From Hyphomicrobiales bacterium (GTDB lineage: Bacteria; Pseudomonadota; Alphaproteobacteria; Rhizobiales; Xanthobacteraceae): a stretch of DNA of 32,161 nt. Each line of letters opens with the position of its first letter. Within the stretch, counting starts at the first letter, position 1. Positions 9,583 to 18,640 of this stretch are shown here, piece after piece. The position numbers were made by a program, and so were the translations under genes. Where the stretch lies: the NCBI GenBank assembly GCA_027307405.1, contig DAHUXA010000025.1:1-32161 (forward strand). The letters are read 5' to 3'. The notes under the pieces were generated by a model that was given only the letters and a program-made list of their open reading frames with translations, was not told where the DNA came from and did not search any database.

Positions 9583-10902
9583 TCAAGCCGGCAGCGCACC
9601 ATTCGCGCGCAGCACTTCGCCCGCAAGATAAAGCGACCCGGTGATAAGGATGCGCGGCGGCGGATCGAGATCGAGCTTGCGCACCGCTTCAAGCGCTTCG
9701 GACAGATTATCGCGGCTCGTGGCCGACAGGCCAATGCCGCGCGCGGTGTCGGCCAAAACTTCCGCACTCAGCCCTTTCTCGACACCCGGCACCGGCACCG
9801 CAATCATGCGGCGCGCAAGGCCCGCGAAATTATTCAAGAACCCTGCGCAATCCTTGCTCGCCAGCATCCCGACGATCAGCACCAGCGGCCGCGAGACACG
9901 CTCTTCCAGATCGGCCAGCGTTGCCGCAATTGCGCGGCCTCCATCCGGATTGTGTCCGCCGTCCAGCCACAACTCGCTGCCGGCGGGCGCGAGCTCAACC
10001 AGCGCGCCATGAGCAAGCCGGTGCAGCCGCGCGGGCCAGTCGGCCTTCACCATGCCGGCGTCGAAAGCGGCTGACGGAATGCCGAATTGTCCGGCCGTAC
10101 GCAGCGCGGCGATTGCCAAACCAGCGTTCTCGAATTGATGCCGGCCATAAAGTTTCGGAGGCGGCAAATCGAGCAATCCTGCCTCGTCCTGATAGACAAG
10201 CCGTCCGCGCTCCTCGGTAGCGGTCCAATCCTCACCGGCGATCTTCAGTGGCGCGCCGAGTTTGGCTGCCTGTCGTTCAATCACTGCCAACGCATCGCGA
10301 TGTTGTGAAGCAATAACGGCCGGCACACCTCGTTTGATGATGCCGGCCTTTTCGACCGCGATCTTCTCCAGGGAATCGCCAAGAAAATCGGTATGATCGA
10401 TCGAAATGCGAGTGATGATTGTGACCAAAGGATTGTCGACGACATTTGTCGCATCCAACCGCCCACCAAGCCCGACTTCCAACAGCAGCGCATCGGCAGG
10501 ATGGCGCGCAAACAGGAGCAGGCCCGCCGCGGTCGTAATCTCGAAGACGGTGATGGGTGCGCCCGCATTGGCCCGCTCGCATTCCTCCATGGTTGCCATC
10601 AGTTCTTCGTCGGAAACCAGCTTGCCTTCGCCAGGCTTGCCGATCCGGAAGCGCTCGTTGAAACGCACCAGATGCGGTGATGTGTATGTGTGCACACGCT
10701 TGCCCGCGGCCTCCAGGATCGCGCGCAGGAAGGCTATCGTGGAACCCTTGCCGTTTGTGCCTGCGACATGAATCACCGGCGGCAATTTTCGCTCAGGATG
10801 ATCGAGCGCGGCAAGCAGCCGCTGCAGCCTGTCGAGCGACAGGTCGATGCGCCTGGGATGCAGCGCCGTCAATCGTGCAACGATGGAGTCGACTGGAGAC
10901 AT
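9583..10902 (-). CDS. folC: Bifunctional dihydrofolate synthase / folylpolyglutamate synthase
   Basis: A 439-residue Mur-ligase-family enzyme with ATP loop HVAGTNGKGSTIAFLR, TSPHLVRFNERFRI, and the ligase motifs GLGGRLDATN and LDGGHNPDG. FolC adds L-Glu to dihydropteroate and extends the glutamate tail of folates. It is the last gene of the trpFBA-accD-folC run. An in-frame ATG at 10920 would add six residues, but that ATG is part of an intergenic repeat (TCATGCCCC), so ATG 10902 is preferred. No strong ribosome-binding site precedes either start. The end is at the trxA/folC hairpin. Confidence 0.93.
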   Translation of the reverse strand: MSPVDSIVARLTALHPRRIDLSLDRLQRLLAALDHPERKLPPVIHVAGTNGKGSTIAFLRAILEAAGKRVHTYTSPHLVRFNERFRIGKPGEGKLVSDEELMATMEECERANAGAPITVFEITTAAGLLLFARHPADALLLEVGLGGRLDATNVVDNPLVTIITRISIDHTDFLGDSLEKIAVEKAGIIKRGVPAVIASQHRDALAVIERQAAKLGAPLKIAGEDWTATEERGRLVYQDEAGLLDLPPPKLYGRHQFENAGLAIAALRTAGQFGIPSAAFDAGMVKADWPARLHRLAHGALVELAPAGSELWLDGGHNPDGGRAIAATLADLEERVSRPLVLIVGMLASKDCAGFLNNFAGLARRMIAVPVPGVEKGLSAEVLADTARGIGLSATSRDNLSEALEAVRKLDLDPPPRILITGSLYLAGEVLRANGALPA

Positions 10903-10915
10903 GCAATCTTCATCT

Positions 10916-11010
10916 GTCATGCCCCGCGAAGGCAGGGCATTCGCTCATCAGCATCATTTTCGATATTAGAACACCGAGGCTGCTTCATCATCCGCTTTCG
11001 CGGATGAGGA
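10916..11010. repeat. REPIN-like double-hairpin intergenic repeat, copy 1
   Basis: Copy 1 begins GTCATGCCCCGCG with a degenerate first hairpin (ATGCCC...GGGCAT). It ends in the palindrome TCATCCGC-TTTC-GCGGATGA at 10988-11007. The same two end blocks in the same order and spacing recur at 24493-24580. It fills most of the gap between accD and folC and touches the 5' end of folC. Such double-hairpin units are common between genes in this order; a role as RNA stabiliser or weak terminator is possible. Confidence 0.7.
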
Positions 11011-11024
11011 AGGCCCGGACTCAT

Positions 11025-11915
11025 TCACCCATGCGCGGGAACCGGCAGTTGCTGCTGGCTGGCCAACGCCGGAGCTCTGGTGAGCAAACGGCATAATTCA
11101 GCAAGGGTTGCGCGCAATTTGTGCCGGTGAACTACCATGTCGACCATGCCGTGTTCCGAGAGATATTCTGCGCGTTGAAAGCCCTCCGGCAATTTCTCGC
11201 GGATCGTTTGTTCGATCACTCGCGGTCCTGCAAACCCGATCAGCGCACCGGGTTCGGCAATCTGCACATCACCAAGCATCGCGTAAGAAGCGGTGACGCC
11301 GCCAGTGGTCGGGTTGGTAAGAACAACGATGTAAGGCTTCCGCGCCTCACGCAGCATCTGCACGCCAACCGTCGTGCGCGGAAGCTGCATAAGCGAAAGG
11401 ATACCTTCCTGCATGCGTGCGCCGCCGGACGCTGCGAACATGATAAAAGGTGTCTGCCGGCGTACAGCGGTCTCCAGGCCGGTGATCACTGCCTCGCCAG
11501 CCGCCATACCAAGCGAACCGCCCATGAAGTCGAAATCCTGAACGGCGATCGTAACCATCTGGCCTTCCAGCCGTCCGATGCCGAGTTTAACCGCGTCCTG
11601 CAACCCGGTCTTGGCACGCGCATCTTTCAGACGGTCGGCATACCGGCGCTCGTCGCGAAATTTGAGCGGATCGATCGGCACTTCAGGCAGCGCTACATCT
11701 TCAAATTCCCCGCCGTCGAACATGGCCTTCAGCCGCACCGGCGCACTAATCCGCATGTGGTAATTTGAACTAGGGATGACGAACTGGTTGGCCTCAACGT
11801 CCTTGTAAAAGACAAGCTGGCCGGTCTCCGGACATTTGATCCAGAGATTTTCCGGCGTCTCGCGACGCAGGAAGCTGCGAATCTTCGGTCGGACGACGTT
11901 GGAAATCCAGTTCAT
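11025..11915 (-). CDS. accD: Acetyl-CoA carboxylase, carboxyltransferase subunit beta
   Basis: A 296-residue carboxyltransferase beta subunit, starting [10 protein letters not shown]. With AccA it transfers CO2 from carboxybiotin to acetyl-CoA to form malonyl-CoA, the first step of fatty acid synthesis. Visible blocks are [23 protein letters not shown] (oxyanion glycines), [12 protein letters not shown] and [12 protein letters not shown]. The N-terminal zinc ribbon of E. coli AccD, which has four Cys, is reduced here to a single Cys28 (IKCPETG), as I recall for alphaproteobacteria generally. It lies 57 nt after trpA and precedes folC. A perfect 12-bp palindrome occupies the place where a ribosome-binding site would be. 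Confidence 0.95.
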   Translation of the reverse strand: MNWISNVVRPKIRSFLRRETPENLWIKCPETGQLVFYKDVEANQFVIPSSNYHMRISAPVRLKAMFDGGEFEDVALPEVPIDPLKFRDERRYADRLKDARAKTGLQDAVKLGIGRLEGQMVTIAVQDFDFMGGSLGMAAGEAVITGLETAVRRQTPFIMFAASGGARMQEGILSLMQLPRTTVGVQMLREARKPYIVVLTNPTTGGVTASYAMLGDVQIAEPGALIGFAGPRVIEQTIREKLPEGFQRAEYLSEHGMVDMVVHRHKLRATLAELCRLLTRAPALASQQQLPVPAHG

Positions 11916-11920
11916 GGGGC

Positions 11921-11975
11921 GCCTATATAGGCCCGATTTGACGAAATTATAACCGCCACCTTGGCCGAATGTTCA
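11921..11975 (-). promoter_or_regulatory. Candidate accD promoter and palindrome
   Basis: Reading the - strand, TGAACA (11970-11975) and TATAAT (11946-11951) are separated by 18 nt, and transcription from them would start about 20-25 nt before the accD ATG. The perfect palindrome GCCTATATAGGC (11921-11932) follows, 5 nt before the start codon. The -10 is a perfect match and the -35 a 4/6 match. The -35 overlaps the end of trpA. This would let accD be transcribed apart from trp. Confidence 0.4.
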
Positions 11976-12812
11976 TTCTGCCGCCACACGGCGTGCCGAA
12001 CGTACGCCTTGCGCAAGCACGGATACCAATTTGGTCACTGCATTCACCGCTCCGGGACCGGGCTTGCCGTTCTTATCGAGGCTTTGGCGCAAAGTATCGA
12101 TCAGCGCAGAACCCACCACAACACCGTCAGCACCCTCCGCAATAGCGCGGGCATGTTCGGCTGTCTTCACTCCAAAACCGACCGCAACCGGAAGCTTGGT
12201 GTGCCGCTTGATGCGCGCAACTGCGGTCATCACCTTGCCAGTATCCGGCGCAGCTGCACCGGTGATGCCCGTAATCGACACATAGTAGACAAACCCGGAG
12301 GTATTAGTGAGCACTGTGGGCAGGCGTTTGTCGTCGGTTGTAGGGGTAGCCAGCCGAATGAAGTTAAGCCCTGCTTTCAATGCCGGCAGGCATAACTCCT
12401 CGTCCTCCTCCGGCGGCAAGTCCACGATAATGAGCCCATCAACGCCAGCCGCCTTGGCATCGGAGAGGAAGCGGTCGTTGCCATAGATGTAGATTGGGTT
12501 GTAGTAGCCCATCAGTACGATGGGTGTTTCGTCATCTGTCTTGCGGAATTCTCGTACCATCGCCAAGGTTTTGGTCATGCGCTGGCCCGATTTGAGCGCA
12601 CGCAAGCCCGCCGCCTGGATCGCGGGACCATCCGCCATCGGATCGGTGAATGGCATGCCAAGTTCGATGATATCGGCCCCTGCACTCGGCAAAGCTTTGG
12701 CAATTGCGAGTGAGGTTTCGTAATCGGGATCGCCCGCCATGGTGAACGTCACCAGCGCGGCGCGACCCTCTTTTTTCAGAACAGCGAAGCGCTTCTCGAT
12801 TCGCGTGCTCAT
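11973..12812 (-). CDS. trpA: Tryptophan synthase alpha subunit
   Basis: A 279-residue TIM barrel that cleaves indole-3-glycerol phosphate to indole and glyceraldehyde-3-phosphate. The catalytic acids are present: Glu50 in IIELGMPF and Asp61 in [10 protein letters not shown]. The phosphate-binding end [10 protein letters not shown] and VVGSALID is also intact. The start ATG overlaps the trpB stop by 4 nt, giving translational coupling that fits the alpha-beta complex with indole tunnelling. Length is typical. Confidence 0.97.
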   Translation of the reverse strand: MSTRIEKRFAVLKKEGRAALVTFTMAGDPDYETSLAIAKALPSAGADIIELGMPFTDPMADGPAIQAAGLRALKSGQRMTKTLAMVREFRKTDDETPIVLMGYYNPIYIYGNDRFLSDAKAAGVDGLIIVDLPPEEDEELCLPALKAGLNFIRLATPTTDDKRLPTVLTNTSGFVYYVSITGITGAAAPDTGKVMTAVARIKRHTKLPVAVGFGVKTAEHARAIAEGADGVVVGSALIDTLRQSLDKNGKPGPGAVNAVTKLVSVLAQGVRSARRVAAE

Positions 12813-14029
12813 CGGCCTTTACTTCCGACAAATGCTTCGACCGATGCGAGGTCCTTATCGCCGCGGCCCGAAAGGTTGACCACCATCAGATGATCTTTTG
12901 GCTTCCTCGCAGCAATCTCCGGCACTCTGGCCAAGGCATGCGCCGCTTCCAAAGCCGGGATGATGCCTTCGAGCTTGCTGCACAGTTGGAACGCCGCCAC
13001 CGCTTCGTCGTCTGTAGCCGAAAGGAATTTCACGCGGCCCATATCCTTGAGCCAGGCGTGCTCGGGGCCGATGCCGGGATAATCGAGACCAGCGGAAATC
13101 GAATGCGCTTCTTCGATCTGGCCGTCATCGTCCATCAGCAGATAAGTCCGATTGCCGTGCAGCACGCCGGGCTTCCCGCCGGCAATCGAGGCCGCGTGCT
13201 TGCCGCTTTTTAATCCGTGCCCGGCCGCTTCCACACCGTAGATTTCGATCGCGCGCTCATCGAGAAACGGATGGAACAGGCCCATGGCGTTGGAGCCGCC
13301 ACCGATGCAGGCAATCAGCGAATCGGGGAGCCGGCCTTCGGCGACCTGCATTTGTTCACGTGTTTCGCGACCGATGATCGATTGGAAATCGCGCACCATT
13401 GCCGGATAGGGATGCGGGCCGGCAACCGTGCCAATGCAATAGAACGTGTCGCTGACATTGGTCACCCAGTCGCGTAGCGCTTCGTTCATGGCGTCCTTGA
13501 GCGTACGGGCACCGGACTCCACCGGCCGCACTTCCGCGCCAAGAATTTTCATTCGTAAAACATTCGGCTTTTGCCGTTCGACATCTACCGCACCCATGTA
13601 AACGATGCAGGGCAAGCCGAATTTGGCGCATAACGTGGCGGTGGCGACGCCATGCATGCCGGCGCCGGTTTCGGCAATAATACGCGTCTTGCCCATGCGC
13701 AGCGCCAGCATGATCTGGCCGAGCACGTTATTCACCTTGTGTGCGCCGGTGTGGTTGAGCTCTTCGCGTTTGAAATAAATCTTCGCTCCGCCACAATGCT
13801 GCGTAAGCCGATCGGCAAAATAAAGGGGTGAGGGCCGCCCGACATAGGTCGCAAGGTGACCGTCCATTTCCTTTTGAAATTTCGGATCGGTCTTGGCCTG
13901 CAGATAGGCTTTCTCCAGATCGAGGATTAAGGGCATTAGGGTCTCGGCGACAAAGCGACCACCGTAGATACCGAAATGACCACGCTCATCGGGACCAGTG
14001 CGGAATGAGTTGGGTTGCTGAACGGTCAT
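12809..14029 (-). CDS. trpB: Tryptophan synthase beta subunit
   Basis: A 406-residue PLP enzyme that condenses indole with L-serine to tryptophan. The PLP lysine is Lys98 in [10 protein letters not shown]. The catalytic Glu lies in [11 protein letters not shown], the phosphate loop is [10 protein letters not shown], and ASGLDYPG-like [13 protein letters not shown] forms the COMM-domain edge. It lies 15 nt after trpF and overlaps trpA by 4 nt. No trp attenuator is evident; the operon has the split alphaproteobacterial form trpF-trpB-trpA without trpE, trpD or trpC. Confidence 0.97.
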   Translation of the reverse strand: MTVQQPNSFRTGPDERGHFGIYGGRFVAETLMPLILDLEKAYLQAKTDPKFQKEMDGHLATYVGRPSPLYFADRLTQHCGGAKIYFKREELNHTGAHKVNNVLGQIMLALRMGKTRIIAETGAGMHGVATATLCAKFGLPCIVYMGAVDVERQKPNVLRMKILGAEVRPVESGARTLKDAMNEALRDWVTNVSDTFYCIGTVAGPHPYPAMVRDFQSIIGRETREQMQVAEGRLPDSLIACIGGGSNAMGLFHPFLDERAIEIYGVEAAGHGLKSGKHAASIAGGKPGVLHGNRTYLLMDDDGQIEEAHSISAGLDYPGIGPEHAWLKDMGRVKFLSATDDEAVAAFQLCSKLEGIIPALEAAHALARVPEIAARKPKDHLMVVNLSGRGDKDLASVEAFVGSKGR

Positions 14030-14044
14030 GCGGCGACCGGCCCC

Positions 14045-14749
14045 CTACTTGACCGAACGCACAATCGACGTCTCTCCGAGCTGGAGAGGTGGCGAAGAGC
14101 GCTCGGCCTCGGCCGCCCGCGCTGCACGGATGAATGCGCGGATTTTGTCAGGGTCTTTCTCGCCGGGCGCGCGTTCGACGCCAGAGGAGACGTCCACTCC
14201 GGGAGCACGAGTAATGCGCAGAGCTTCCGCCACATTGTCCGCATCGAGCCCACCCGAGAGCATGAATGGGACGCCGGGGTTAATATCTTTGAGGAGCGTC
14301 CAGTCGAATGGCTTGCCCAAACCGCCCGGCCGGGTCGCGTCCTTGGGGGCACGCGCATCAAAAATCAGCCGATCCACGATCTGTGCGTACTGGCGAATTG
14401 GGGAGAGGTCCTTCCGTTCCGCGATCGACAGCGCCTTCATGACCGGCAATCCGTAACGCGTGCGCACCGCGACAACGCGGTCCGGTGTTTCGCTGCCGTG
14501 CAGCTGAAGCATGTCCGGTTTAAGTGCCGCGATGATGTCGAGCAACGTGTCGTCGTTTGCATCGACGGTGAGAGCGACCTTGCCGGCGCGGCCTTGCACG
14601 CGCTGCCCGAGCGTGCGTGCTGCCTCCAACCCGAGATGACGGGGGCTCGGCGGGAAAAACACAAAACCGACCAGATCGGCCCCGGAATCAAGCGCCACAT
14701 CAAGCGCTTGCGGAGTCCTGAGGCCACAGATTTTGATCGACAAAGGCAT
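14045..14749 (-). CDS. trpF: Phosphoribosylanthranilate isomerase
   Basis: A 234-residue TIM barrel that isomerises N-(5-phosphoribosyl)anthranilate to the ribulose form in tryptophan synthesis. The catalytic Cys8 is in IKICGLRTP and the general acid Asp in LIFDARAP. GFVFFPPSPRH, QLHGSE and LSGGLDADNV are the other family blocks. The start is ATG 14749; upstream in-frame codons reach a TTG at 14788 but are not family-like. No ribosome-binding site lies at normal distance. A GGAGAAGG is about 22 nt upstream with a perfect 7-bp hairpin between it and the ATG. It is the first trp gene of the run. Confidence 0.95.
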   Translation of the reverse strand: MPLSIKICGLRTPQALDVALDSGADLVGFVFFPPSPRHLGLEAARTLGQRVQGRAGKVALTVDANDDTLLDIIAALKPDMLQLHGSETPDRVVAVRTRYGLPVMKALSIAERKDLSPIRQYAQIVDRLIFDARAPKDATRPGGLGKPFDWTLLKDINPGVPFMLSGGLDADNVAEALRITRAPGVDVSSGVERAPGEKDPDKIRAFIRAARAAEAERSSPPLQLGETSIVRSVK

Positions 14750-14808
14750 TATAAGGCGCGTTCTAGCGCCTTCTCCATTTGGCCGCAAAGCAGAACCGCA
14801 GGACTGAG

Positions 14809-15180
14809 TTAAGGAATTGGCGGCGGAATGATCGCATACGACGTGGGCTCCGGCACAGCCTGCGACGATTCGGGCGTAAAGCGGCGGCGGATGGCATCCA
14901 GCTCCTGGTGCAGGACATGGACCTCACCATCAAGTCTGCGGGCGGTGCGTCTCCACTTGCTTTGTCCGAACCACGCGGCGGCGCCGCCTATCAGCACGCC
15001 GAGAATGAGGAGCGCGAAAATGAGCGCGAACAGCGGCAAGGTCGCTGCATAAGCCGGGCTTGTCGAGGAGAATGGATCGAACGAGACCGTCACTGACTGC
15101 CGGTTAGCCACCGCGAAGGCAATAAAGACCACCGCCAGCGGAACGACAATAAGCGTCGAGACGATTTTGCGGAGCGTCAT
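14809..15180 (-). CDS. lapA: LapA/DUF1049 domain membrane protein
   Basis: A 123-residue inner-membrane protein. Two hydrophobic segments, about 5-25 (IVSTLIVVPLAVVFIAFAVA) and 48-68, flank a short loop starting ANRQSVTVSFDP, which is the LapA_dom (DUF1049) pattern. A cytoplasmic tail has heptad-like charge (RRLDGEVHVLHQELDAIRRR) and a Pro-rich end. In E. coli LapA works with LapB in regulating LPS synthesis; no lapB is visible here and the alphaproteobacterial role is less clear. It sits between ihfB and trpF, its usual place in relatives as I recall them. Confidence 0.85.
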   Translation of the reverse strand: MTLRKIVSTLIVVPLAVVFIAFAVANRQSVTVSFDPFSSTSPAYAATLPLFALIFALLILGVLIGGAAAWFGQSKWRRTARRLDGEVHVLHQELDAIRRRFTPESSQAVPEPTSYAIIPPPIP

Positions 15181-15190
15181 TACGGCTGCT

Positions 15191-15222
15191 CAAAATATAA
15201 TGGCCGGGACGAACCCGGCCAT
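15191..15222 (-). terminator. Hairpin after ihfB, before lapA
   Basis: On the - strand a perfect 9-bp stem ATGGCCGGG / CCCGGCCAT with a 5-nt loop is followed by TATATTTTG. It lies 38 nt after the ihfB stop and only about 20 nt before the lapA ATG. It may terminate ihfB transcripts partially, or act as a leader element of lapA; the interrupted U-tract argues against full termination. Confidence 0.5.
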
Positions 15223-15259
15223 GACCATAGCATTCCGACAGACGCACAAACCAGAAACT

Positions 15260-15550
15260 CTATATCGCGCCCGGCCTGTTTAGCCGTTCGCGCATCTCCT
15301 TACCTGTCTTGAAGAACGGCACCGATTTTTGGTCGACGGCAACATGCGCTCCGGTGCGCGGGTTGCGGCCGGTGCGGGCTGGCCGGTGCTTGACCGAAAA
15401 GGCACCAAAGCCGCGCAGTTCAACGCGGTCGCCCTTCGCCATCGCGCTGGTGATCTCACCGAGGATCGCGTTGACGATATTCTCAACGTCGCGCTGATAA
15501 AGGTGAGGATTCTGGGCCGCAATGCGCTGGACGAGTTCTGACTTAATCAT
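15260..15550 (-). CDS. ihfB: Integration host factor subunit beta
   Basis: A 96-residue HU/IHF-family DNA-bending protein. It begins [15 protein letters not shown] and carries the family signature in [21 protein letters not shown], whose arm inserts into the minor groove at the Pro. The start at 15550 matches the family; 20 upstream in-frame codons are discarded because they run into sppA. The beta subunit pairs with IhfA (not in this window) to bend DNA, and is needed for sigma-54 promoters among others. It lies 16 nt after sppA. Confidence 0.95.
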   Translation of the reverse strand: MIKSELVQRIAAQNPHLYQRDVENIVNAILGEITSAMAKGDRVELRGFGAFSVKHRPARTGRNPRTGAHVAVDQKSVPFFKTGKEMRERLNRPGAI

Positions 15551-15566
15551 CGACGCCCCTACCCAG

Positions 15567-16539
15567 TCAGTTGGACGATGGAGGGTGCCAAAGCGCCAAG
15601 AGACCGTCAAGATTAAGTCGCTCTACCGCCTGGATTGCGCCCCATTCCTCGATGCGGTGCGCAATGGCGTTTAAGCCCACCGCCTCAAAGGTCCAGGCGG
15701 CTAAATGGAGGAAAGACAGCTCGCTGAAGCGGGGTTGCAGCGAATAATCGCGAACTGGCGTGTTGGCCGGCACCTTCTTTTCCTTCTCCAGCCACGCTAG
15801 CGCAGCCTTTTCATTGCCAAGGCCGTCAACCAGCCTAAGGCCGACGGCTTGCCGCCCGGTAAAAACACGGCCGTCGGCCACCTGCGTAAGCTGACCGTCG
15901 TCCATTTTCCGGCGATCCTTCACCAGGCCTTTGAACCAGGCGTAGGAGTCGAGCACGATCGCCTCGATCGCTGCGCGCGCTTCCGGGCTGGTCGGCTCGA
16001 AGCCGTTGGGCGCGGCCTTCAGCGGCGATGATTTCACCTCTTCGACCTTGATGCCGATGGTCTTCAGTACATCCGTAAAGTTCGGATACTGAAACAGCAC
16101 TCCGACGGAGCCGACCAACGAGGTTTCCTGCGCCACAATGTGCTCGGCAGACAGCGCGGCGATATAGGCGCCAGATGCGGCGAGCCCATCAACCACGACG
16201 ACCATCGGCTTCTTGCTCTGCAATTCGCGCAAAGCATCGTAAAGCTGCTCTGAGCCGGCAGTGGTGCCACCAGGACTGTCGATATGTACGATCACGGCGC
16301 GCGCGCGAGCGACCGAGTCGGCTGAGTGCCTCGACGCGATCCTGATTGCCACGAATCAAACCTTGAATCTTGATGCGTGCGATGTAGGCGCCTGCCGGCA
16401 TAAAGCGGCTGCCGGGGACAAGCACGAGTGCTGTGCCAACGATCGCGAGCAGAACGATCACCAGCGCGCTGACACGCCAAAACGTAAGTTTGCGCCGCAT
16501 GCGACGGCGATCAACGATGGCATCGGCATCGAGCGACAT
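15567..16539 (-). pseudogene. sppA: Signal peptide peptidase SppA, frameshifted
   Basis: An S49-family membrane serine protease that would clear leftover signal peptides, split over two frames. The first frame starts at ATG 16539 (MSLDADAIVDRRR, with AGGAAGGAG upstream), has one membrane segment at about 22-42, and reads to QDRVEALSRLGRSRAR. The second continues at AVIVHIDSPGGTTAGSEQ and carries the catalytic Ser in GLAASGAYIA and Lys in SSPLKAAPNGFEP, ending at 15567. The join is a GC-dinucleotide tract at 16297-16307. Adding one GC unit (2 nt) restores a continuous protein of about 324 residues, the normal length. Either this is a recent slippage mutation or a sequence error. Confidence 0.85.
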
Positions 16540-16650
16540 GGCTTCGCTCCTTCCTACTTGCACATGATCTTAGTCGAACCGTACGCGAACTAGGCCCGTC
16601 GGCACAGTGCCCTGCTCGGTCATGCGGCTGACATTTGATAGGGCTGTGTC

Positions 16651-16684
16651 AAAAAGAGTGCCCCCGGATGGGACCCCGGGAGCA
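16651..16684 (-). terminator. Rho-independent terminator of rpsA
   Basis: About 30 nt after the rpsA stop, the - strand has TGCTCCCGG / CCGGGGGCA (one mismatch, 8-nt loop) followed by CTCTTTTTG. The stem and U-run are in the right order and orientation for rpsA. sppA would then need its own promoter in the remaining 110 nt. Confidence 0.75.
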
Positions 16685-16714
16685 ACGCATTGCGTGAAGA
16701 AAGCCGCCAGCCGC

Positions 16715-18442
16715 TTACTCCTCAGCCTTTTCAGTTTCGGCTTCGGGCTTGTCACCGGCCCGCTGCTTGAGCGCGGCGCCCAGGATATCCCCGAGAGACG
16801 CGCCTGAATCGGCAGTGCCGTATTGAGCGATGGCCTCTTTCTCCTCGGCGACTTCAAGCGCCTTGATCGAGACAGAGACCTTGTGAGTCTTGCGATCGAA
16901 CTGGGTGACGCGAGCATCCACTTTTTGACCGACGGAAAAACGCTCAGGACGCTGCTCGCCACGCTCGCGGGCAAGATCGGCACGCTTGATGAAAGCGCTG
17001 AGTTCGGTACCGACGATCTTTACATCGATGCCGGTCTCCTTCACTTCGGTCACCTCGCAGGTCACCACCGATCCCTTCTTGAGATCACCGGCGGACTCCA
17101 TCGGATCGCCCGCAAGCTGCTTGACGCCGAGCGAAATGCGCTCCTTCTCGACGTCGACGTCAAGGACCTGCGCCTTGACCATGTCGCCCTTTTTGTATTC
17201 CTCGATGACTTGCTCGCCCGGACGCTTCCAGTCGAGGTCGGACAGGTGGACCATGCCGTCCACATCGCCGTCGAGGCCAAGGAACAAGCCAAATTCGGTC
17301 TTGTTCTTGACTTCGCCTTCGACTGTGGAACCCGGCGGATGTTTCTCGACAAAAACCTCCCACGGATTGCGCATGGTCTGTTTAAGACCGAGCGAAATGC
17401 GGCGTTTCACCGGATCGACTTCCAGGATCTGAACTTCGACTTCCTGCGAGGTCGACACGATCTTGCCAGGGTGAACATTCTTTTTGGTCCAAGACATCTC
17501 GGACACATGGATCAGACCCTCGATGCCTGGCTCGAGCTCCACAAAGGCACCGTAGTCCGTGATGTTGGTGACGCGTCCCTTGAAGCGGGCACCCACCGGA
17601 TACTTGCCCTCGATCCCCTGCCACGGATCATCAAGCAGCTGCTTCATGCCCAGCGAGATACGGTGGGTCTCATGGTTGATCTTGATGATCTTGACCTTCA
17701 CCTGCTGGCCGATATTGAGCACTTCGGTGGGGTGATTGACGCGCCGCCAGGCGATGTCGGTGACGTGCAACAGCCCGTCGATGCCGCCCAAATCGACGAA
17801 GGCGCCGTAATCCGTGATGTTCTTCACGACGCCGTCGATGACCTGACCTTCTTCCAGATTCTGCACCAGTTCCTGACGCTGTTCTGCGCGCGTCTCTTCG
17901 AGCACTGTGCGGCGTGAAACCACAATGTTGCCGCGGCGACGATCCATCTTCAGGATTTGAAACTGCTGAGGAACATTCATCAGCGGAGTGACATCGCGGA
18001 TCGGGCGGATATCGACTTGCGATCGGGGCAGAAATGCCACGGCGCCGTCAAGATCGACGGTGAAGCCGCCCTTGACCTGGTTGAATATGACGCCCTGCAC
18101 TTTTTCGGTGCTGTTGAATGCCTTCTCCAGCTTACCCCAGCTTTCCTCACGTCGTGCCTTGTCGCGCGAAAGCACCGCCTCGCCGAGCGCGTTCTCGACC
18201 CGCTCGAGATAGACTTCGACCTCGTCGCCGACCTTGAGGTCGGCTTGCCGTCCAGGCCCGGTGAATTCACGCAGAGCCACGCGTCCTTCGGTCTTGAGAC
18301 CGACGTCGATAACGGCGAATTCCTTTTCGATGCCGACGACCTTGCCCTTGATGACGGAACCTTCCTGAAGATTTCCGCCGCCAAAGCTCTCGTCGAGCAG
18401 CTTGGCGAAGTCTTCACGCGAGGGTGCTGTAGCGGTGGCCAT
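16715..18442 (-). CDS. rpsA: 30S ribosomal protein S1
   Basis: A 575-residue protein with six S1 RNA-binding repeats. They open at GSVIKGKVVGIEKEFAV, VQGVIFNQVKGGF, GQVIDGVVKNITDYGAF, GARFKGRVTNITDYGAF, GSTVEGEVKNKTEFGLF and GSVVTCEVTEVKETGID. Repeats 3 and 4 are closest to the consensus, and repeats 1 and 2 are the degenerate pair that binds the ribosome. S1 captures mRNA leaders on the 30S subunit. The start is ATG 18442 (MATATAPSREDFAKLLDESF) with AGGAG 6 nt before it. The tail is acidic (KPEAETEKAEE). It follows cmk after 198 nt. Confidence 0.97.
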   Translation of the reverse strand: MATATAPSREDFAKLLDESFGGGNLQEGSVIKGKVVGIEKEFAVIDVGLKTEGRVALREFTGPGRQADLKVGDEVEVYLERVENALGEAVLSRDKARREESWGKLEKAFNSTEKVQGVIFNQVKGGFTVDLDGAVAFLPRSQVDIRPIRDVTPLMNVPQQFQILKMDRRRGNIVVSRRTVLEETRAEQRQELVQNLEEGQVIDGVVKNITDYGAFVDLGGIDGLLHVTDIAWRRVNHPTEVLNIGQQVKVKIIKINHETHRISLGMKQLLDDPWQGIEGKYPVGARFKGRVTNITDYGAFVELEPGIEGLIHVSEMSWTKKNVHPGKIVSTSQEVEVQILEVDPVKRRISLGLKQTMRNPWEVFVEKHPPGSTVEGEVKNKTEFGLFLGLDGDVDGMVHLSDLDWKRPGEQVIEEYKKGDMVKAQVLDVDVEKERISLGVKQLAGDPMESAGDLKKGSVVTCEVTEVKETGIDVKIVGTELSAFIKRADLARERGEQRPERFSVGQKVDARVTQFDRKTHKVSVSIKALEVAEEKEAIAQYGTADSGASLGDILGAALKQRAGDKPEAETEKAEE

Positions 18443-18640
18443 GGAGTCTCCTGTTTGCGGCGCGCCGGCGGGTTTGAATGGCGTTCCAAATGCGCGGGCC
18501 GAAGGTCCCGCAGACCAACGGCGACCTCCGGAATCCCGGATGGCCGGCGCTAGAAAACCGTGCTTTCGGAACGATGGTTCGATCAGGCGCGCTTTACGCA
18601 AAGGCTCGAGCGGGGCTTTGTCCTCCAACACGAGGGGCGG

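Noticed and set aside
16290-16312. Programmed ribosomal frameshifting in sppA.
   Set aside because: The tract is alternating GC, not a slippery heptamer, and no stimulatory structure or family precedent is known to me.
16823-17917. A 364-codon open frame on the + strand opposite rpsA.
   Set aside because: It mirrors the repeated S1 domains (recurring Asp/Leu/Val stretches) and has no plausible start or domain.
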